From the NCBI RefSeq assembly GCF_900636545.1, contig NZ_LR134290.1, positions 1,798,001 to 1,862,000 on the forward strand: a stretch of 64,000 bases of DNA, in the 5' to 3' direction. Source of the DNA: Pseudomonas mendocina (GTDB lineage: Bacteria; Pseudomonadota; Gammaproteobacteria; Pseudomonadales; Pseudomonadaceae). The translations under genes and the position numbers were made by a program. Within the stretch, counting starts at the first letter, position 1. Every line of letters begins with the position of its first letter. The notes below the pieces were generated by a model. That model ran no database searches and was not told the origin of the DNA. It saw only the letters and a list, made by a program, of their open reading frames with translations. This document shows, piece by piece, positions 27,544 through 38,084 of this stretch.

Positions 27544-29769
27544 ATGCGAACAGGGATGTTGGCGCTGGCCTTGGGGCTGCTCAGCTTGCGCTTTCTACCG
27601 AGCCTGCCGCCAGGCTGGCTGTTGCTGGTTGCAGCTTGTGTCGGCCTGGCTTTGCTGCTCTCGCGTCTCTATCCGCTGGGGTTCTTTTTGCTGGGGCTGG
27701 CCTGGGCCTGCAATTCTGCGCAGTGGGCGCTGGATGATCGCCTCGGCCCTGAGCTCGACGGCCGCACGCTATGGCTGGAAGGGCGGGTGGTCGGATTGCC
27801 CGAGGTATCCGATGGTGTGGTGCGCTTCCTGCTGGAGGATGCGCACTCGCGTCGCGCCGACCTGCCAAAAAGGTTGCGGGTGGCCTGGTATGACGGGCCG
27901 ACAGTGCAGGGCGGCGAGCGCTGGCGTCTGGCGGTCAACCTGAAGCGGCCGCATGGCCTGGTCAATCCGCAGAGCTTCGACTACGAAGCCTGGTTGCTGG
28001 CACAGCGTATCGGTGCCACAGGCACGATCAAATCCGGTCAGCGCCTTGCTCCAGCTTCGGGCCTGGGCAGTTGGCGTGACAGCCTGCGCCAGCGCTTGTT
28101 GGCGGCGCCGGCTGTTGAGCGCGAAGGCGCCATCGCTGCGCTGGTACTGGGCGACGGCTCTGGCTTGAGCACCAAAGATTGGCGCCTGTTGCAGCACACC
28201 GGCACGGTGCACCTGATGGTCATTTCCGGGCAGCACATCGGACTGCTGGCCGGCTTTCTCTATGGTTTGGTGGCCTTGCTGGCCAAGCTCGGCGCATGGC
28301 CGGCGCGCTGGCCATGGCTACCTTGCGCCTGTGCTCTGGCGCTGGGCGGGGCCTTGACCTATGGCTTGCTGGCGGGCTTCGAGGTGCCGGTGCGCAGGGC
28401 TTGCGTGATGGTCGCGTTGGTGCTGCTGTGGCGCATGCGCTTTCGTCATCTTGGTGCGTGGTGGCCATTGTTGCTGGCCTTGATCGTGGTTCTGCTGCTG
28501 GAGCCGCTGGCATCGTTGCAGCCGGGTTTCTGGTTGTCATTTTCGGCGGTGGCGATTCTGGCTCTGGTGTTTGGCGGTCGACTTGGCGTCTGGGGTTGGT
28601 GGCGCGGGCTCACGCGTGCGCAATGGACCATGGCCATCGGCCTGTTGCCGATGATGTTAGTCCTCGGCCTGCCGGTCAGCAGCAGCGGGCCGTTGGCCAA
28701 TCTGATCGCCGTGCCCTGGGTCGGATTGGTGGTGGTGCCTCTGGCCTTGCTGGGCACCTTGCTGCTGCCTATACCAATGCTGGGCGAAGGGCTGTTGTGG
28801 CTGGCCGGTGGTGCGCTGCACCTGCTGTTCGAGTTGCTCGGCATCATCGCCGGCTGGCTACCCGCCTGGTTGCCGAGCGTTCTGCCGCTGTGGGCATGGT
28901 GGCTGGCGGCAGCTGGTGCTTTGCTGCTCCTTTTGCCGGCCGGGGTGCCGCTGCGGTTGCCCGGTCTTGCGCTGTTGTTGCCCGCATTGTTATTGCCAGC
29001 GCCGCATCTGGATGATGGTCGCGCCGACATCTGGGTGCTGGATGTGGGGCAAGGGCTGGCGGTGCTGGTGCGTACCCGAGAGCATGCTCTGCTGTACGAC
29101 GCTGGGCCGCGCTTTGGTGATTTCGATACCGGTGAGCGCATCGTCCTGCCCTCGTTGCGGGCGCTGAACCTCAGGCAGCTCGACGTGATGCTGCTCAGCC
29201 ATGCCGATAACGATCATGCTGGCGGCGCGGCCGCGATCAAGGCCGGTATGCCGGTATCGAGGGTGGTCAGTGGTGAACCGCGAAGGCTGGCCGATGCGCT
29301 CGGCGCCGAAGCGTGCGAGTCAGGACAAAGCTGGCAATGGAACGAGGTGGTCTTCAGGCTGTGGCAGTGGGAACGCGCCAGCTCCGGCAACCAGCTGTCG
29401 TGCGTATTGCAGATAGAGGCTGCGGGCGAACGCCTGCTATTGACCGGCGATATCGATGTACAGGCCGAGCGGGCGCTGATGCAGGCCGACTTTCCCCTGT
29501 CTTCGCAGTGGCTGCTGGCCCCTCATCATGGCAGTCGCACCTCGTCCAGCCAGGCGTTCATCGATGCGGTTGGTGCGCAGCATGTGCTGATTACCCGCAG
29601 CCGCCACAATGCCTTCGGCCATCCTCATCCGCAGGTGCTGGAGCGTTATCGTGCAGCAGGCGTGTTGGTCCATGACACGGCGCTCGATGGCGCGCTGCAT
29701 CTGCGCCTGGGCGAGCATGGCGCAGCGCGGGCATTGCGACGCGAGCCACGTTTCTGGCGGGAAAAATGA
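27544..29769 (+). CDS. comEC: ComEC/Rec2-type DNA uptake channel
   Basis: A 741-residue polytopic membrane protein that should pass single-stranded DNA into the cytoplasm during natural transformation. The N-terminal OB-like region is followed by the Competence domain (HTGTVHLMVISGQHIGLLAGF) and many helices. The C-terminal metallo-beta-lactamase-like domain has LDVGQGLAVLV, LLSHADNDHAGG and APHHGSRTSSS. The ATG at 27544 is preceded by GGGAGGAAGG; an earlier ATG-less extension to 27487 is not conserved. Many pseudomonads carry comEC without proven competence. Confidence 0.92.
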   Translation: MRTGMLALALGLLSLRFLPSLPPGWLLLVAACVGLALLLSRLYPLGFFLLGLAWACNSAQWALDDRLGPELDGRTLWLEGRVVGLPEVSDGVVRFLLEDAHSRRADLPKRLRVAWYDGPTVQGGERWRLAVNLKRPHGLVNPQSFDYEAWLLAQRIGATGTIKSGQRLAPASGLGSWRDSLRQRLLAAPAVEREGAIAALVLGDGSGLSTKDWRLLQHTGTVHLMVISGQHIGLLAGFLYGLVALLAKLGAWPARWPWLPCACALALGGALTYGLLAGFEVPVRRACVMVALVLLWRMRFRHLGAWWPLLLALIVVLLLEPLASLQPGFWLSFSAVAILALVFGGRLGVWGWWRGLTRAQWTMAIGLLPMMLVLGLPVSSSGPLANLIAVPWVGLVVVPLALLGTLLLPIPMLGEGLLWLAGGALHLLFELLGIIAGWLPAWLPSVLPLWAWWLAAAGALLLLLPAGVPLRLPGLALLLPALLLPAPHLDDGRADIWVLDVGQGLAVLVRTREHALLYDAGPRFGDFDTGERIVLPSLRALNLRQLDVMLLSHADNDHAGGAAAIKAGMPVSRVVSGEPRRLADALGAEACESGQSWQWNEVVFRLWQWERASSGNQLSCVLQIEAAGERLLLTGDIDVQAERALMQADFPLSSQWLLAPHHGSRTSSSQAFIDAVGAQHVLITRSRHNAFGHPHPQVLERYRAAGVLVHDTALDGALHLRLGEHGAARALRREPRFWREK

Positions 29770-29825
29770 GAACGGCGGCGCCCTATGCTAGAGTGGCGCC
29801 ACTTTTTCGAGGGGGATTCTCTACC

Positions 29826-30458
29826 GTGTGGGAACTGGTCAAAGCTGGCGGCTGGATGATGCTGCCGATCATTCTCTGTTCCATCGCTGCTGCCGGTATC
29901 GTTGCCGAGCGCCTGTGGACTCTGCGGCCCGCCCGCGTCACCCCAGCCAATCTGCTGGCTCAGGTATGGCGCTGGATCAAGGACAAGAAACTCAATAACC
30001 AGAAACTCAAGGAACTGCGCGAGGATTCGCCGCTGGGGCAGATTCTCGCCGCCGGTCTGGCCAACTCCAAGCATGGTCGCGAGATCATGAAAGAGTGCAT
30101 CGAGGAGGCTGCCGCGCGCGTCATCCATGATCTGGAGCGTTACCTCAATGCCCTGGGCACCATAGCCGGCATCGCTCCGCTGCTTGGCCTGCTCGGTACC
30201 GTGCTGGGCATGATCGAGATCTTCAGTTCCTTCATGGGTTCGGGCATGGCCAATGCGCCGATGCTCGCCGGTGGTATCTCCAAGGCCCTGATCACCACGG
30301 CAGCCGGCCTGATGGTGGCGATCCCGGCGCTGTTCTTCCATCGTTACCTGCAGCGCCGCGTCGATGAGCTGGTGGTCGGCATGGAGCAGGAAGCGATCAA
30401 GCTGGTGGAAATGGTCCAGGGTGATCGCGACGTCGACCTGGGCGAGGGCAAGGCGTGA
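29826..30458 (+). CDS. ExbB/TolQ-family proton channel protein
   Basis: A 210-residue inner-membrane protein with three helices: an N-terminal one (MMLPIILCSIAAAGIVAERLW) and two C-terminal ones around GTIAGIAPLLGLLGTVLGMIE. It pairs with the ExbD-like protein encoded next (4-base overlap) to convert the proton gradient into mechanical work. The start is GTG (VWELVKAGGW) with GAGGGGG about 9 bases upstream. The position between comEC and lpxK is conserved in gamma-proteobacteria; this pair is probably not the main TonB or Tol motor, and its partner is unknown. Confidence 0.88.
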   Translation: MWELVKAGGWMMLPIILCSIAAAGIVAERLWTLRPARVTPANLLAQVWRWIKDKKLNNQKLKELREDSPLGQILAAGLANSKHGREIMKECIEEAAARVIHDLERYLNALGTIAGIAPLLGLLGTVLGMIEIFSSFMGSGMANAPMLAGGISKALITTAAGLMVAIPALFFHRYLQRRVDELVVGMEQEAIKLVEMVQGDRDVDLGEGKA

Positions 30459-30883
30459 AATTCCGGCGTAAACCGCGGGAGAACGTCGAGATCAACCTGG
30501 CCTCGTTGATCGACGTGGTATTCATCCTGCTGCTGTTCTTCGTGGTCACCACCACCTTCACCCGTGAGACCCAGCTCAAGGTCGACCTGCCAGAGGCGGC
30601 CAGCGGTACGCCGCCGGAGCAGACCGAGCTCAAGCAGGTCGAGGTGCTGATCGGTGCCGATGGCGCCTACTCGGTCAATGGCAAGGCGCTGCTGGAGAGC
30701 AACCTGAGCAACCTCATGGCTGCGCTGCAGAAGGAGTCCGATGGCGACAACAGCCTGCCGCTGATCATCAGTGCCGACGGCAAGACCCCGCACCAGGCAG
30801 TGATCACTGCCATGGACGCTGCCGGCAAGCTGGGCTTCTCGCATCTGCGCATCACCACGGTGGAAGCACAGGAAAATCCCTAA
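30455..30883 (+). CDS. ExbD/TolR-family protein
   Basis: A 142-residue protein with a short basic N-terminus (MKFRRKPRENVEI) and one membrane helix (LIDVVFILLLFFVVTTTF) carrying the family Asp (LIDVVF) used for proton passage. A periplasmic domain follows. Overlaps the ExbB-like gene by 4 bases and is directly followed by lpxK. Confidence 0.9.
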   Translation: MKFRRKPRENVEINLASLIDVVFILLLFFVVTTTFTRETQLKVDLPEAASGTPPEQTELKQVEVLIGADGAYSVNGKALLESNLSNLMAALQKESDGDNSLPLIISADGKTPHQAVITAMDAAGKLGFSHLRITTVEAQENP

Positions 30884-31885
30884 GTGAGCGCTGCCGATCG
30901 CTTGCTCGAGGCCTGGTACCGTGGCCATCCAGCGCTGGTTCTGTTGCGCCCGCTGGAGTGGTTGTATCGCCGCGTGGTACAGGGCAAGCGTGCGCGTTTC
31001 CTCGCAGGCGAGGGCGAAATCTACCGCGCGCCGGTGCCGGTGCTGGTGGTGGGCAACATCACCGTCGGTGGTACCGGCAAGACGCCGCTGATCCTGTTTC
31101 TCATCGAGCACTGTCGCGCCCGTGGCCTTAAGGTCGGCGTGGTCAGCCGCGGCTATGGCGCCACGCCGCCGAGCCTGCCGTGGCGCGTGCGTGCCGAGCA
31201 GCCGGCGACCCATGCTGGTGACGAGCCGCTGCTGATCGTCCAGCGCACGGGCGTGCCGCTGATGATCGATCCGGACCGCAGCCGCGCGGTACGCGCGCTG
31301 CTGGCCGAACAACCACTGGACCTGGTCCTCTGCGACGACGGCCTGCAGCACTACCGTCTGGCGCGCGACCTGGAGCTGGTGCTGATCGATGCCGCGCGCG
31401 GTCTGGGCAATCGCCGCTGTCTGCCCGCGGGGCCGCTGCGTGAGCCGGCCGAGCGTCTATGTGAGGTGGATGCGGTGCTATTTAACGGCGCCGAAGTCGA
31501 TCGCAGCGATGGCTACGCCTTTGGCCTGCAGCCGACTGCACTGGTCAACCTGGTCACTGGCGAGCGGGTAGGGCTGGATCATTTCCCCTCAGGCCAACCC
31601 ATGCATGCGGTCGCTGGCATCGGCAACCCGCAACGTTTCTTCAATACCCTCGAAGCGCTAAACTGGCGGCCGGTTCCGCACCCCTTTGCCGATCATGCCC
31701 AGTACGATGCCGCGCAGCTCAGTTTCGAGCCGGCGCTGCCGCTGCTGATGACGGAAAAGGATGCGGTGAAATGCCGGGCCTTCGCCGCCGCCGATTGGTG
31801 GTACCTGGCCGTCGACGCCGTGCCTACGCCGGCTTTCGTCGATTGGCTGGACAAGGAGCTGGCTCGCCTCATACCGGGGTCGTGA
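30884..31885 (+). CDS. lpxK: Tetraacyldisaccharide 4'-kinase
   Basis: A 333-residue enzyme that phosphorylates the lipid A precursor at the 4' position (penultimate steps of lipid A synthesis) on the inner membrane. The P-loop is [15 protein letters not shown] and the family motif [14 protein letters not shown] follows. The GTG start directly abuts the stop of the exbD-like gene. Confidence 0.96.
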   Translation: MSAADRLLEAWYRGHPALVLLRPLEWLYRRVVQGKRARFLAGEGEIYRAPVPVLVVGNITVGGTGKTPLILFLIEHCRARGLKVGVVSRGYGATPPSLPWRVRAEQPATHAGDEPLLIVQRTGVPLMIDPDRSRAVRALLAEQPLDLVLCDDGLQHYRLARDLELVLIDAARGLGNRRCLPAGPLREPAERLCEVDAVLFNGAEVDRSDGYAFGLQPTALVNLVTGERVGLDHFPSGQPMHAVAGIGNPQRFFNTLEALNWRPVPHPFADHAQYDAAQLSFEPALPLLMTEKDAVKCRAFAAADWWYLAVDAVPTPAFVDWLDKELARLIPGS

Positions 31886-31907
31886 TGACTCCATCAAGGA
31901 CTGCGCC

Positions 31908-32093
31908 ATGGACCTTAAACTGCTCGACATTCTCGCCTGCCCGATCTGCAAGGGCCCGCTGCAGCTTTCCGAAGACAAGACCGAACTGATCAGCAAGGGC
32001 GCCGGCGTTGCCTACCCGATCCGCGACGGTATCCCGGTGATGCTGGAAAGCGAAGCACGCACCCTCAATACCGACGAGCGCCTGGACAAGTAA
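31908..32093 (+). CDS. Trm112-family small protein (YcaR-like)
   Basis: A 61-residue protein [18 protein letters not shown] with a CxxC motif and the C-terminal pattern [15 protein letters not shown]. Only two Cys are present, so any zinc site would need other ligands or dimerisation. It is conserved between lpxK and kdsB; its stop directly abuts kdsB. Role unknown. Confidence 0.92.
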   Translation: MDLKLLDILACPICKGPLQLSEDKTELISKGAGVAYPIRDGIPVMLESEARTLNTDERLDK

Positions 32094-32858
32094 ATGAGTG
32101 CAGCCTTCACCGTTGTCATTCCCGCCCGTTACGCCTCCACCCGTCTGCCCGGCAAGCCGCTGCAGGATATTGCCGGCAAGCCGATGGTGCAGCACGTCTG
32201 GGAGCAGGCGAAGAAGAGTTCGGCTAGTCGCGTCGTGATCGCCACCGACGATGCGCGCATCGTTGACGCCTGTCAGGCGTTCGGCGCCGAGGTACTGCTG
32301 ACCCGCGAGGATCACAACTCCGGCACCGACCGCCTGGCGGAAGTGGCCAGCCAGCTCGGTTTGCCGGCCGAAGCCATCGTGGTCAACGTACAGGGCGACG
32401 AACCGCTGATCCCGCCTGCGATCATCGATCAGGTGGCGGCTAATCTGGCGGCCAATCCGCAGGCGGGCATCGCCACGCTGGCCGAGCCCATCGAGGACGT
32501 CACCGCGCTGTTCAACCCCAACGTGGTCAAGGTGGTCGCCGACAAGAACGGCCTGGCCCTGACCTTCAGCCGTGCGCCGCTGGCCTGGGCGCGCGATGCC
32601 TTCGCGAAGAGCCGCGATGCGCTGCCGCAAGGTGTGCCATACCGTCGCCACATTGGTATATACGCCTACCGCGCAGGCTTCCTGCATGATTTCGTGGCCT
32701 GGGGGCCATGCTGGCTGGAAGATACCGAATGCCTGGAGCAACTGCGTGCGCTTTACAACGGCGTGCGCATCCATGTTGCCGATGCCCTGGAAGCGCCGGC
32801 CGCAGGTGTCGATACCGCTGAAGACCTGGAGCGGGTGCGCCGCCTGCTGGGGGCCTGA
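32094..32858 (+). CDS. kdsB: CMP-KDO synthetase
   Basis: A 254-residue cytidylyltransferase that activates 3-deoxy-D-manno-octulosonate with CTP for LPS core synthesis. The nucleotide site is [17 protein letters not shown], with substrate motifs [12 protein letters not shown] and [11 protein letters not shown]. Its stop overlaps the start of the phosphatase gene by one base. Confidence 0.97.
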   Translation: MSAAFTVVIPARYASTRLPGKPLQDIAGKPMVQHVWEQAKKSSASRVVIATDDARIVDACQAFGAEVLLTREDHNSGTDRLAEVASQLGLPAEAIVVNVQGDEPLIPPAIIDQVAANLAANPQAGIATLAEPIEDVTALFNPNVVKVVADKNGLALTFSRAPLAWARDAFAKSRDALPQGVPYRRHIGIYAYRAGFLHDFVAWGPCWLEDTECLEQLRALYNGVRIHVADALEAPAAGVDTAEDLERVRRLLGA

Positions 32859-33322
32859 TGAAGGTTCTGTTCGTTTGTCTGGGCAATATCTGTCGTTCGC
32901 CCACGGCCGAAGGCGTGTTTCGCCACAAGTTGCGCGCAGCTGGCCTGGAAGATCGGGTGCAGGTGGATTCTGCCGGCACCGGCGACTGGCACGTGGGCAA
33001 GGCGCCGGACAGCCGTACGCGCCAAGCCGCGCTGCGCCGTGGCTATGATCTGTCCGCGCAGCGTGCGCGTCAGGTCGAGGCTGCCGACTTCCAGCGCTTC
33101 GACCTGATTCTGGCCATGGATCAGAGCAACCTGCGCAACCTCAAGGCTTTGCGCCCGGCGGACGCCCAGGCCGATCTCGATCTTTACTTGCGTCGCTATG
33201 AACTGGCGCTGGATGAAGTGCCTGATCCTTACTATGGCGGCGAAGAGGGCTTCGAGCAGGTGCTGGACCTGATCGAGCAGGCCAGCGATGCGCTGCTGGC
33301 TGAAATCAAGGGGCGCCTGTGA
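32858..33322 (+). CDS. Low-molecular-weight protein-tyrosine phosphatase
   Basis: A 154-residue enzyme with the LMW-PTP loop CLGNICRSPTAEG (catalytic Cys near residue 7, Arg in the loop) and the general-acid Asp in VPDPYYGGEEGF. Members act on tyrosine-phosphorylated proteins or arginine phosphate; the target is unknown. The overlap with murB is 4 bases. Confidence 0.93.
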   Translation: MKVLFVCLGNICRSPTAEGVFRHKLRAAGLEDRVQVDSAGTGDWHVGKAPDSRTRQAALRRGYDLSAQRARQVEAADFQRFDLILAMDQSNLRNLKALRPADAQADLDLYLRRYELALDEVPDPYYGGEEGFEQVLDLIEQASDALLAEIKGRL

Positions 33323-34338
33323 GCCTGAATCTGCAGAGCGACGTGTCGCTCAAGGCCTTCAACAGCTTTGGCGTCGACGTGCGCGCCCGGCTATTCGTCG
33401 AAGCCCACAACGACGACGAGGTGCGCGAGGCGCTGCGTCTGGCTGAGCAGCAGAGCTTGCCGCTGCTGGTGATCGGTGGTGGCAGCAACCTGTTGCTGAC
33501 CCGAGATGTCGAGGCGCTGGTGCTGCGCATGGCCAGCCGCGGCATTCGCCTCCTTGAGGACGATGGCGATCAGGCGCTCGTTGAGGCCGAAGCCGGCGAG
33601 CCCTGGCATCCCTTCGTGCAGTGGAGCCTGGCGCAGGGCCTGAACGGCCTGGAAAACCTCAGCCTGATCCCCGGCACCGTCGGCGCGGCGCCGATGCAGA
33701 ACATCGGTGCTTATGGCGTGGAGATCAAGGACCTGTTCGCCGGCCTCACCGCCCTGGACCGGCATACCGGCGAACTGCGCGATTTCGCGCTGGAGGAATG
33801 CGCCTTCGCCTATCGCGACAGCCTGTTCAAGCGCGAAGCCGGACGCTGGCTGATCCTGCGCGTGCGCTTTCGCTTGAGTCGGCTGGCTTCGCTGCGCCTG
33901 GACTACGGTCCGGTGCGCCAGCGTCTTGCCGAGATGGGTGTGGAGGCGCCGACTGCCAGCGATGTCAGCCAGGCCATCTGCGCCATTCGCAGCGAAAAGC
34001 TGCCCAATCCCGTCGAACTGGGCAATGCCGGCAGTTTCTTCAAGAACCCGGTAGTGTCCTTCGAACTGGCCGAGCGCATCCGTGCCGAGCACGCCGATCT
34101 GGTCAGCTATCCGGCGGGCGATGGTCTGGTGAAGCTGGCAGCCGGCTGGCTGATCGAGCGAGCAGGGTGGAAGGGCGCGCGTGAGGGGGATGCCGGCGTG
34201 CACCGCCTGCAGGCGCTGGTGCTGGTCAACTACGGCAGCGCCACAGGTGCGCAACTGCTGCTGCTGGCGCAGCGCATCCAGAGCGATATCCTGCAGCGTT
34301 TTGGCGTAACGCTGGAAATCGAACCGAACGTGCTTTGA
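33319..34338 (+). CDS. murB: UDP-N-acetylenolpyruvoylglucosamine reductase
   Basis: A 339-residue FAD enzyme that reduces the enolpyruvyl group to form UDP-MurNAc. The N-terminal NSFGVDVRARLF and FAD motif VIGGGSNLLLT are present. The catalytic-region blocks are LIPGTVGAAPMQNIGAYGVE and NAGSFFKNPVVS. Length matches E. coli-type (type I) MurB. GTG start overlaps the previous gene. Confidence 0.97.
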   Translation: MSLNLQSDVSLKAFNSFGVDVRARLFVEAHNDDEVREALRLAEQQSLPLLVIGGGSNLLLTRDVEALVLRMASRGIRLLEDDGDQALVEAEAGEPWHPFVQWSLAQGLNGLENLSLIPGTVGAAPMQNIGAYGVEIKDLFAGLTALDRHTGELRDFALEECAFAYRDSLFKREAGRWLILRVRFRLSRLASLRLDYGPVRQRLAEMGVEAPTASDVSQAICAIRSEKLPNPVELGNAGSFFKNPVVSFELAERIRAEHADLVSYPAGDGLVKLAAGWLIERAGWKGAREGDAGVHRLQALVLVNYGSATGAQLLLLAQRIQSDILQRFGVTLEIEPNVL

Positions 34339-34407
34339 GCTGTGGGCCGGGCGTGTTCCGGTGGCTGCTGTTCCCGGATTGCATCCGGGTTAAATCTGCA
34401 GGACATG

Positions 34408-34437
34408 AAAAAGGGGATGCCTAGGCATCCCCTTTTT
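34408..34437. terminator. Bidirectional terminator between murB and rne
   Basis: A perfect 14-bp stem (aaaaaggggatgcc / ggcatcccctttttt-like) with A and T runs on both sides. It serves the converging murB and rne transcripts. Confidence 0.92.
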
Positions 34438-34453
34438 AGTGACCGCAGGAGGA

Positions 34454-37400
34454 TCAAGCCTGAGGCTTGACCTCCTCCTTGTCGGCTGGCGTTTCTTCTT
34501 CCGGCTGCGCTTGCTCTACCGCTTCGCTCACGCTTTGTTCGCTGACGACAGCGGTGGTTTCGGCTTCAGCGACCGGCTCCACCGCAGGAGCGGTTTCGAC
34601 TGCAGCGGCTTCGGCTTCTGCCGGGGCGCTTGCTTCAGCGACCGGAGCGGCGTCGACTACTGGGGCAGCTTCTACAGCCGGGGCTGCAGCAGCGGCTTGA
34701 GCAGCTTCGCGGGCCAGACGCTCGGCTTCACGTTGACGACGACGCACTTCACGTGGGTCGTTCGGCGCGCGGCCGGTGGCATTTGCCGGAACCGGTGCAG
34801 CAGCAGGTGCTTGCTCGACTGGCGCCGGAACAGGCTTCTCCTGGGCGACTGCGACAGCCGGCTCAGCTTGAACGACCGGCTCGGCGAGTGGCACTTCGAC
34901 GGCAGCAGGGGTTGCAACTGCGGCCGCTTCTGCTTCCTTCTCTGCGACCGGAGCGGTTTCGACCACTTCACGCACGCTAGCCTCGGCTTGCGCCTCGACC
35001 ACTTGAGCGGCAGGGGCTTCTTCAGCCTGGGCTACCGGCACTTCGGCGGCCAGTGCTTCGCTGACCGGAGCTTCGCTGGCAAAGGCTTCGCTGCTGTCGA
35101 CGCTTTCTGCAACCACGGCGGCAGCAGTGGCTACGGCAGCGGGAGCGGCGGCTTGCGCTTCGTTGCCTGCGGCTTCGCTGTTCTCGGCGCTTTCGATCAG
35201 GTTGCCGTCGGCATCACGTTGACGCTCGCGACGGTTGCTGCGGCGACGCTGGCCACGGGAGCGGCGACGCGGACGTTCGCCGTCGTTGTTGTCCTGCTCG
35301 TCATCCTGCAACTGCTCTTCGTTCGGCAGCGCTTCATCCTGCAGGGCCTCGGCCTGCTCGGCACGCGGTTGACGCTCTTCACGCGGCGGGCGTTGGCGCT
35401 CCTGGCGCTCGCCACGGGGCTGACGCTCGGCGCGCTCTTCGCGTTGCTCGCTGCCGGCAGCGTCCAGCGGCTCGCGCAGCTCGCGCACGCGCTCTTCACG
35501 CGGGGCACGCTCTTCGCGCGGCTTGCGCTCGCGACGGTTTTCCTGGCCTTCGCGCGGCTCGCGTGGGGCGCGTTCTTCGCGCTGCTGACGCTCTTCACGC
35601 GGCTGGCGTTCCTCGCGTGGTTCACGAGCCTGGCGTTCTTCACGTGGGGCACGTTCTTCACGGGATTTGCGCTCGTCATCGCGGCGACCGCCACGGTTAC
35701 GGCTCTGCTGACGACCGTTGCGGCGTTCTTCGCGCGGCGGGCGCTCGCTGCTCTTCTTCTCGGTCACTGCTGGCTGGGCTTCTTCTTCCTTGCCGGCAAA
35801 GAGGCTGACCAGGGACTTCACCAGGCCCTTGAACAGGCTCGGCTCGGGCGCCTTGGTCGGTGCCAGCGGAGCCGGTTGCGGCTCGGCGGCGACCGGAGCG
35901 CTGCTGCGCGGGGCGGCCTTGATCGCGGCTTCCTGGCGAACCAGGGTGCGCGTCGCTGCGGTTGGGTGAGCGGCGGCTTCTTCGTTTTCCGCGGTGGCGG
36001 CGATTTCGTAGCTGGTCTGGCCGCTCAGCGCTTCCGGGCTGTCGTCACGCAGGCGCTGGACTTCGAAATGCGGGGTTTCCAGGTGATCGTTCGGCAGGAT
36101 CACGATGCGCGCACGGGTGCGCAGTTCGATCTTGGTGATCGAGTTGCGCTTCTCGTTGAGCAGGAACGCGGCGACCGGGATCGGCACCTGGGCACGAACT
36201 TCGGCGGTGCGATCCTTCAGCGCTTCTTCTTCGATCAGGCGCAGGATGGCCAGCGACAGGGATTCCACGTCGCGGATGATGCCTTGACCGTTGCAGCGCG
36301 GGCAGACGATGCCGCTGGTCTCGCCTAGCGACGGACGCAGACGCTGACGGGACATTTCCAGCAGGCCGAAGCGCGAGATGCGACCAACCTGCACGCGGGC
36401 GCGGTCGGCTTCCAGGGCTTCACGAACCTTCTCTTCAACGGCGCGCTGGTTCTTGGCCGGGGTCATGTCGATGAAGTCGATGACGATCAGGCCGCCGATG
36501 TCACGCAGACGCAGTTGGCGAGCGATTTCCTCGGCCGCCTCCAGGTTGGTCTGCAGGGCGGTTTCCTCAATGTCGCTGCCCTTGGTGGCGCGCGCCGAGT
36601 TGATGTCGATGGAAACCAGGGCTTCGGTCGGGTCGATGACGATGGAGCCGCCGGACGGCAGTTTCACTTCGCGCTGGAAGGCGGTTTCGATCTGGCTTTC
36701 GATCTGGAAGCGGTTGAACAGCGGCACGCTGTCTTCGTACAGCTTGATCTTGCTGGCGTACTGCGGCATCACCTGCTGGATGAAGCTCAGGGCTTCTTCC
36801 TGGGCTTCGACGCTGTCGACCAGCACTTCGCCGATGTCCTGGCGCAGGTAGTCGCGGATGGCGCGGATGATGACATTGGATTCCTGGTAGATCAGGAACG
36901 GGGCAGGGCGGCTGGTGGAGGCTTCCTTGATCGCGCTCCACAGTTGCAGCAGGTAGTCGAGGTCCCACTGCATTTCTTCGCTGGAGCGACCGAGGCCGGC
37001 GGTGCGGACGATCAGGCCCATATCGGCCGGAGCGTTGAGGCCGTTCAGCGCTTCGCGCAGTTCGTTGCGCTCTTCGCCTTCGATGCGGCGGCTGATGCCA
37101 CCGGCGCGCGGGTTGTTCGGCATCAGCACCAGGTAACGACCAGCCAGGCTGATGAAGGTGGTCAGGGCTGCGCCCTTGTTGCCGCGTTCTTCCTTCTCGA
37201 CCTGGACGATGACTTCCTGGCCTTCCTTGAGCACGTCCTTGATATTGACGCGGCCGCCTTCAGGGGCTTTGGAGAAGTATTCGCGGGAGATTTCTTTGAG
37301 GGGGAGGAAGCCGTGGCGTTCGGAACCGAAATCGACGAAGGCGGCTTCAAGGCTGGGTTCAACGCGGGTGATACGGCCTTTGTAGATATTGGCCTTCTTC

Positions 37401-37507
37401 TGTTCGCGGGCGCCGGACTCGATGTCCAGATCGTAGAGTTTTTGGCCATCTACCAGGGCAACACGCAACTCTTCGGGCTGAGTTGCGTTAATTAGCATTC
37501 TTTTCAT
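34454..37507 (-). CDS. rne: Ribonuclease E
   Basis: A 1017-residue endoribonuclease. The N-terminal catalytic half has the S1 domain ([19 protein letters not shown]), DNase-I-like site ([11 protein letters not shown]) and Zn-link CPRCNGQG. The C-terminal scaffold has an Arg/Glu-rich stretch (about residues 580-770) with many PREER repeats for RNA binding. A long Ala/Val/Glu-rich part follows to the end, and there is a short amphipathic segment [13 protein letters not shown] near 555 for membrane contact. It starts an mRNA with a long leader, consistent with autoregulation known in enterics. Confidence 0.97.
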   Translation of the reverse strand: MKRMLINATQPEELRVALVDGQKLYDLDIESGAREQKKANIYKGRITRVEPSLEAAFVDFGSERHGFLPLKEISREYFSKAPEGGRVNIKDVLKEGQEVIVQVEKEERGNKGAALTTFISLAGRYLVLMPNNPRAGGISRRIEGEERNELREALNGLNAPADMGLIVRTAGLGRSSEEMQWDLDYLLQLWSAIKEASTSRPAPFLIYQESNVIIRAIRDYLRQDIGEVLVDSVEAQEEALSFIQQVMPQYASKIKLYEDSVPLFNRFQIESQIETAFQREVKLPSGGSIVIDPTEALVSIDINSARATKGSDIEETALQTNLEAAEEIARQLRLRDIGGLIVIDFIDMTPAKNQRAVEEKVREALEADRARVQVGRISRFGLLEMSRQRLRPSLGETSGIVCPRCNGQGIIRDVESLSLAILRLIEEEALKDRTAEVRAQVPIPVAAFLLNEKRNSITKIELRTRARIVILPNDHLETPHFEVQRLRDDSPEALSGQTSYEIAATAENEEAAAHPTAATRTLVRQEAAIKAAPRSSAPVAAEPQPAPLAPTKAPEPSLFKGLVKSLVSLFAGKEEEAQPAVTEKKSSERPPREERRNGRQQSRNRGGRRDDERKSREERAPREERQAREPREERQPREERQQREERAPREPREGQENRRERKPREERAPREERVRELREPLDAAGSEQREERAERQPRGERQERQRPPREERQPRAEQAEALQDEALPNEEQLQDDEQDNNDGERPRRRSRGQRRRSNRRERQRDADGNLIESAENSEAAGNEAQAAAPAAVATAAAVVAESVDSSEAFASEAPVSEALAAEVPVAQAEEAPAAQVVEAQAEASVREVVETAPVAEKEAEAAAVATPAAVEVPLAEPVVQAEPAVAVAQEKPVPAPVEQAPAAAPVPANATGRAPNDPREVRRRQREAERLAREAAQAAAAAPAVEAAPVVDAAPVAEASAPAEAEAAAVETAPAVEPVAEAETTAVVSEQSVSEAVEQAQPEEETPADKEEVKPQA
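35210..35760 (-). repeat. Low-complexity Arg/Glu repeat region in rne
   Basis: Irregular tandem units encoding PREER(Q/A) and similar, about 580-765 in the protein. This skewed composition also keeps several other frames open here. Confidence 0.7.
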
Positions 37508-38084
37508 GTGGTACCAATGGGTTCCGGGCTAGCGGAAGCCACGTTAGGCACACACGACTCTCAGGGTCGGTGTCAGGCGCGTCAGAAACGGTCGTAAATC
37601 GTTCCACTGTCTAGCGACGGCCAGCCATATCAGGCCGCGGTCGCGACGGACGTCTCCTGCTTGCTGTGGTGACAGAAGCACTCAGTCAGGAAGAGGAATC
37701 AACTGGCGGTAGCGGACGAGATGAGGCGTCTTTGATCAAGCGATGTGCTACGCAGTCCGACAGTTGTACATCTCCACCCTACACGTATCGCTGAAAATCG
37801 GGTGCCGCGCGCGGATTCCGCAGCGGTTGTCATTTACCGCGACCGCCCTGCGGGCGAATCGCGCATCATACTCAAGGCTTTATTTCCGAAGTCTTCGTGG
37901 CCTTTTGCGGCCTTTCTAACCTGAAGAATCCGTGGGACGGCCTCACGTCCAAGTAAGGTTTGCGCGGGCAGGGGATGGCAAGTTTGGCGATCATCCGCAA
38001 GCCAGGCCGCTTTTGGCGGCGTTCGCGACTATAGCAGCAATGATTAAGTGCTTCAATTCCATAAAAAATTGTTATGATTGCGCG
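37508..38084. other. rne/rluC divergent intergenic region, rne leader
   Basis: A 577-base gap with no supported gene. On the minus strand it should contain the rne promoter and a long 5' UTR rich in short inverted repeats; a TATGAT -10-like element lies at 37865-37870 without a good -35. In enterics the rne leader mediates feedback by RNase E. On the plus strand the last 35 bases carry the rluC promoter. Stem sequences ggcc-ttttgc-ggcc (37909-ish region) and cgaagtcttcg sit in the middle. Confidence 0.55.
38071..38078 (+). promoter_or_regulatory. rluC extended -10 promoter
   Basis: tgttatgat gives an extended -10 (TG-N-TATGAT, -10 at 38073-38078). No good -35 is visible. The start of transcription would fall at about 38085, the rluC ATG itself. 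Confidence 0.55.

Noticed and set aside
34439..36328. A 629-codon open frame antisense to rne
   Set aside because: It arises from the Arg/Glu and Ala/Val low-complexity repeats of RNase E, which produce Phe/Leu/Gly-rich shadow sequence.
37932..38084. 51-codon N-terminal extension of rluC
   Set aside because: No conserved sequence or ribosome binding site; family proteins begin at the later ATG.
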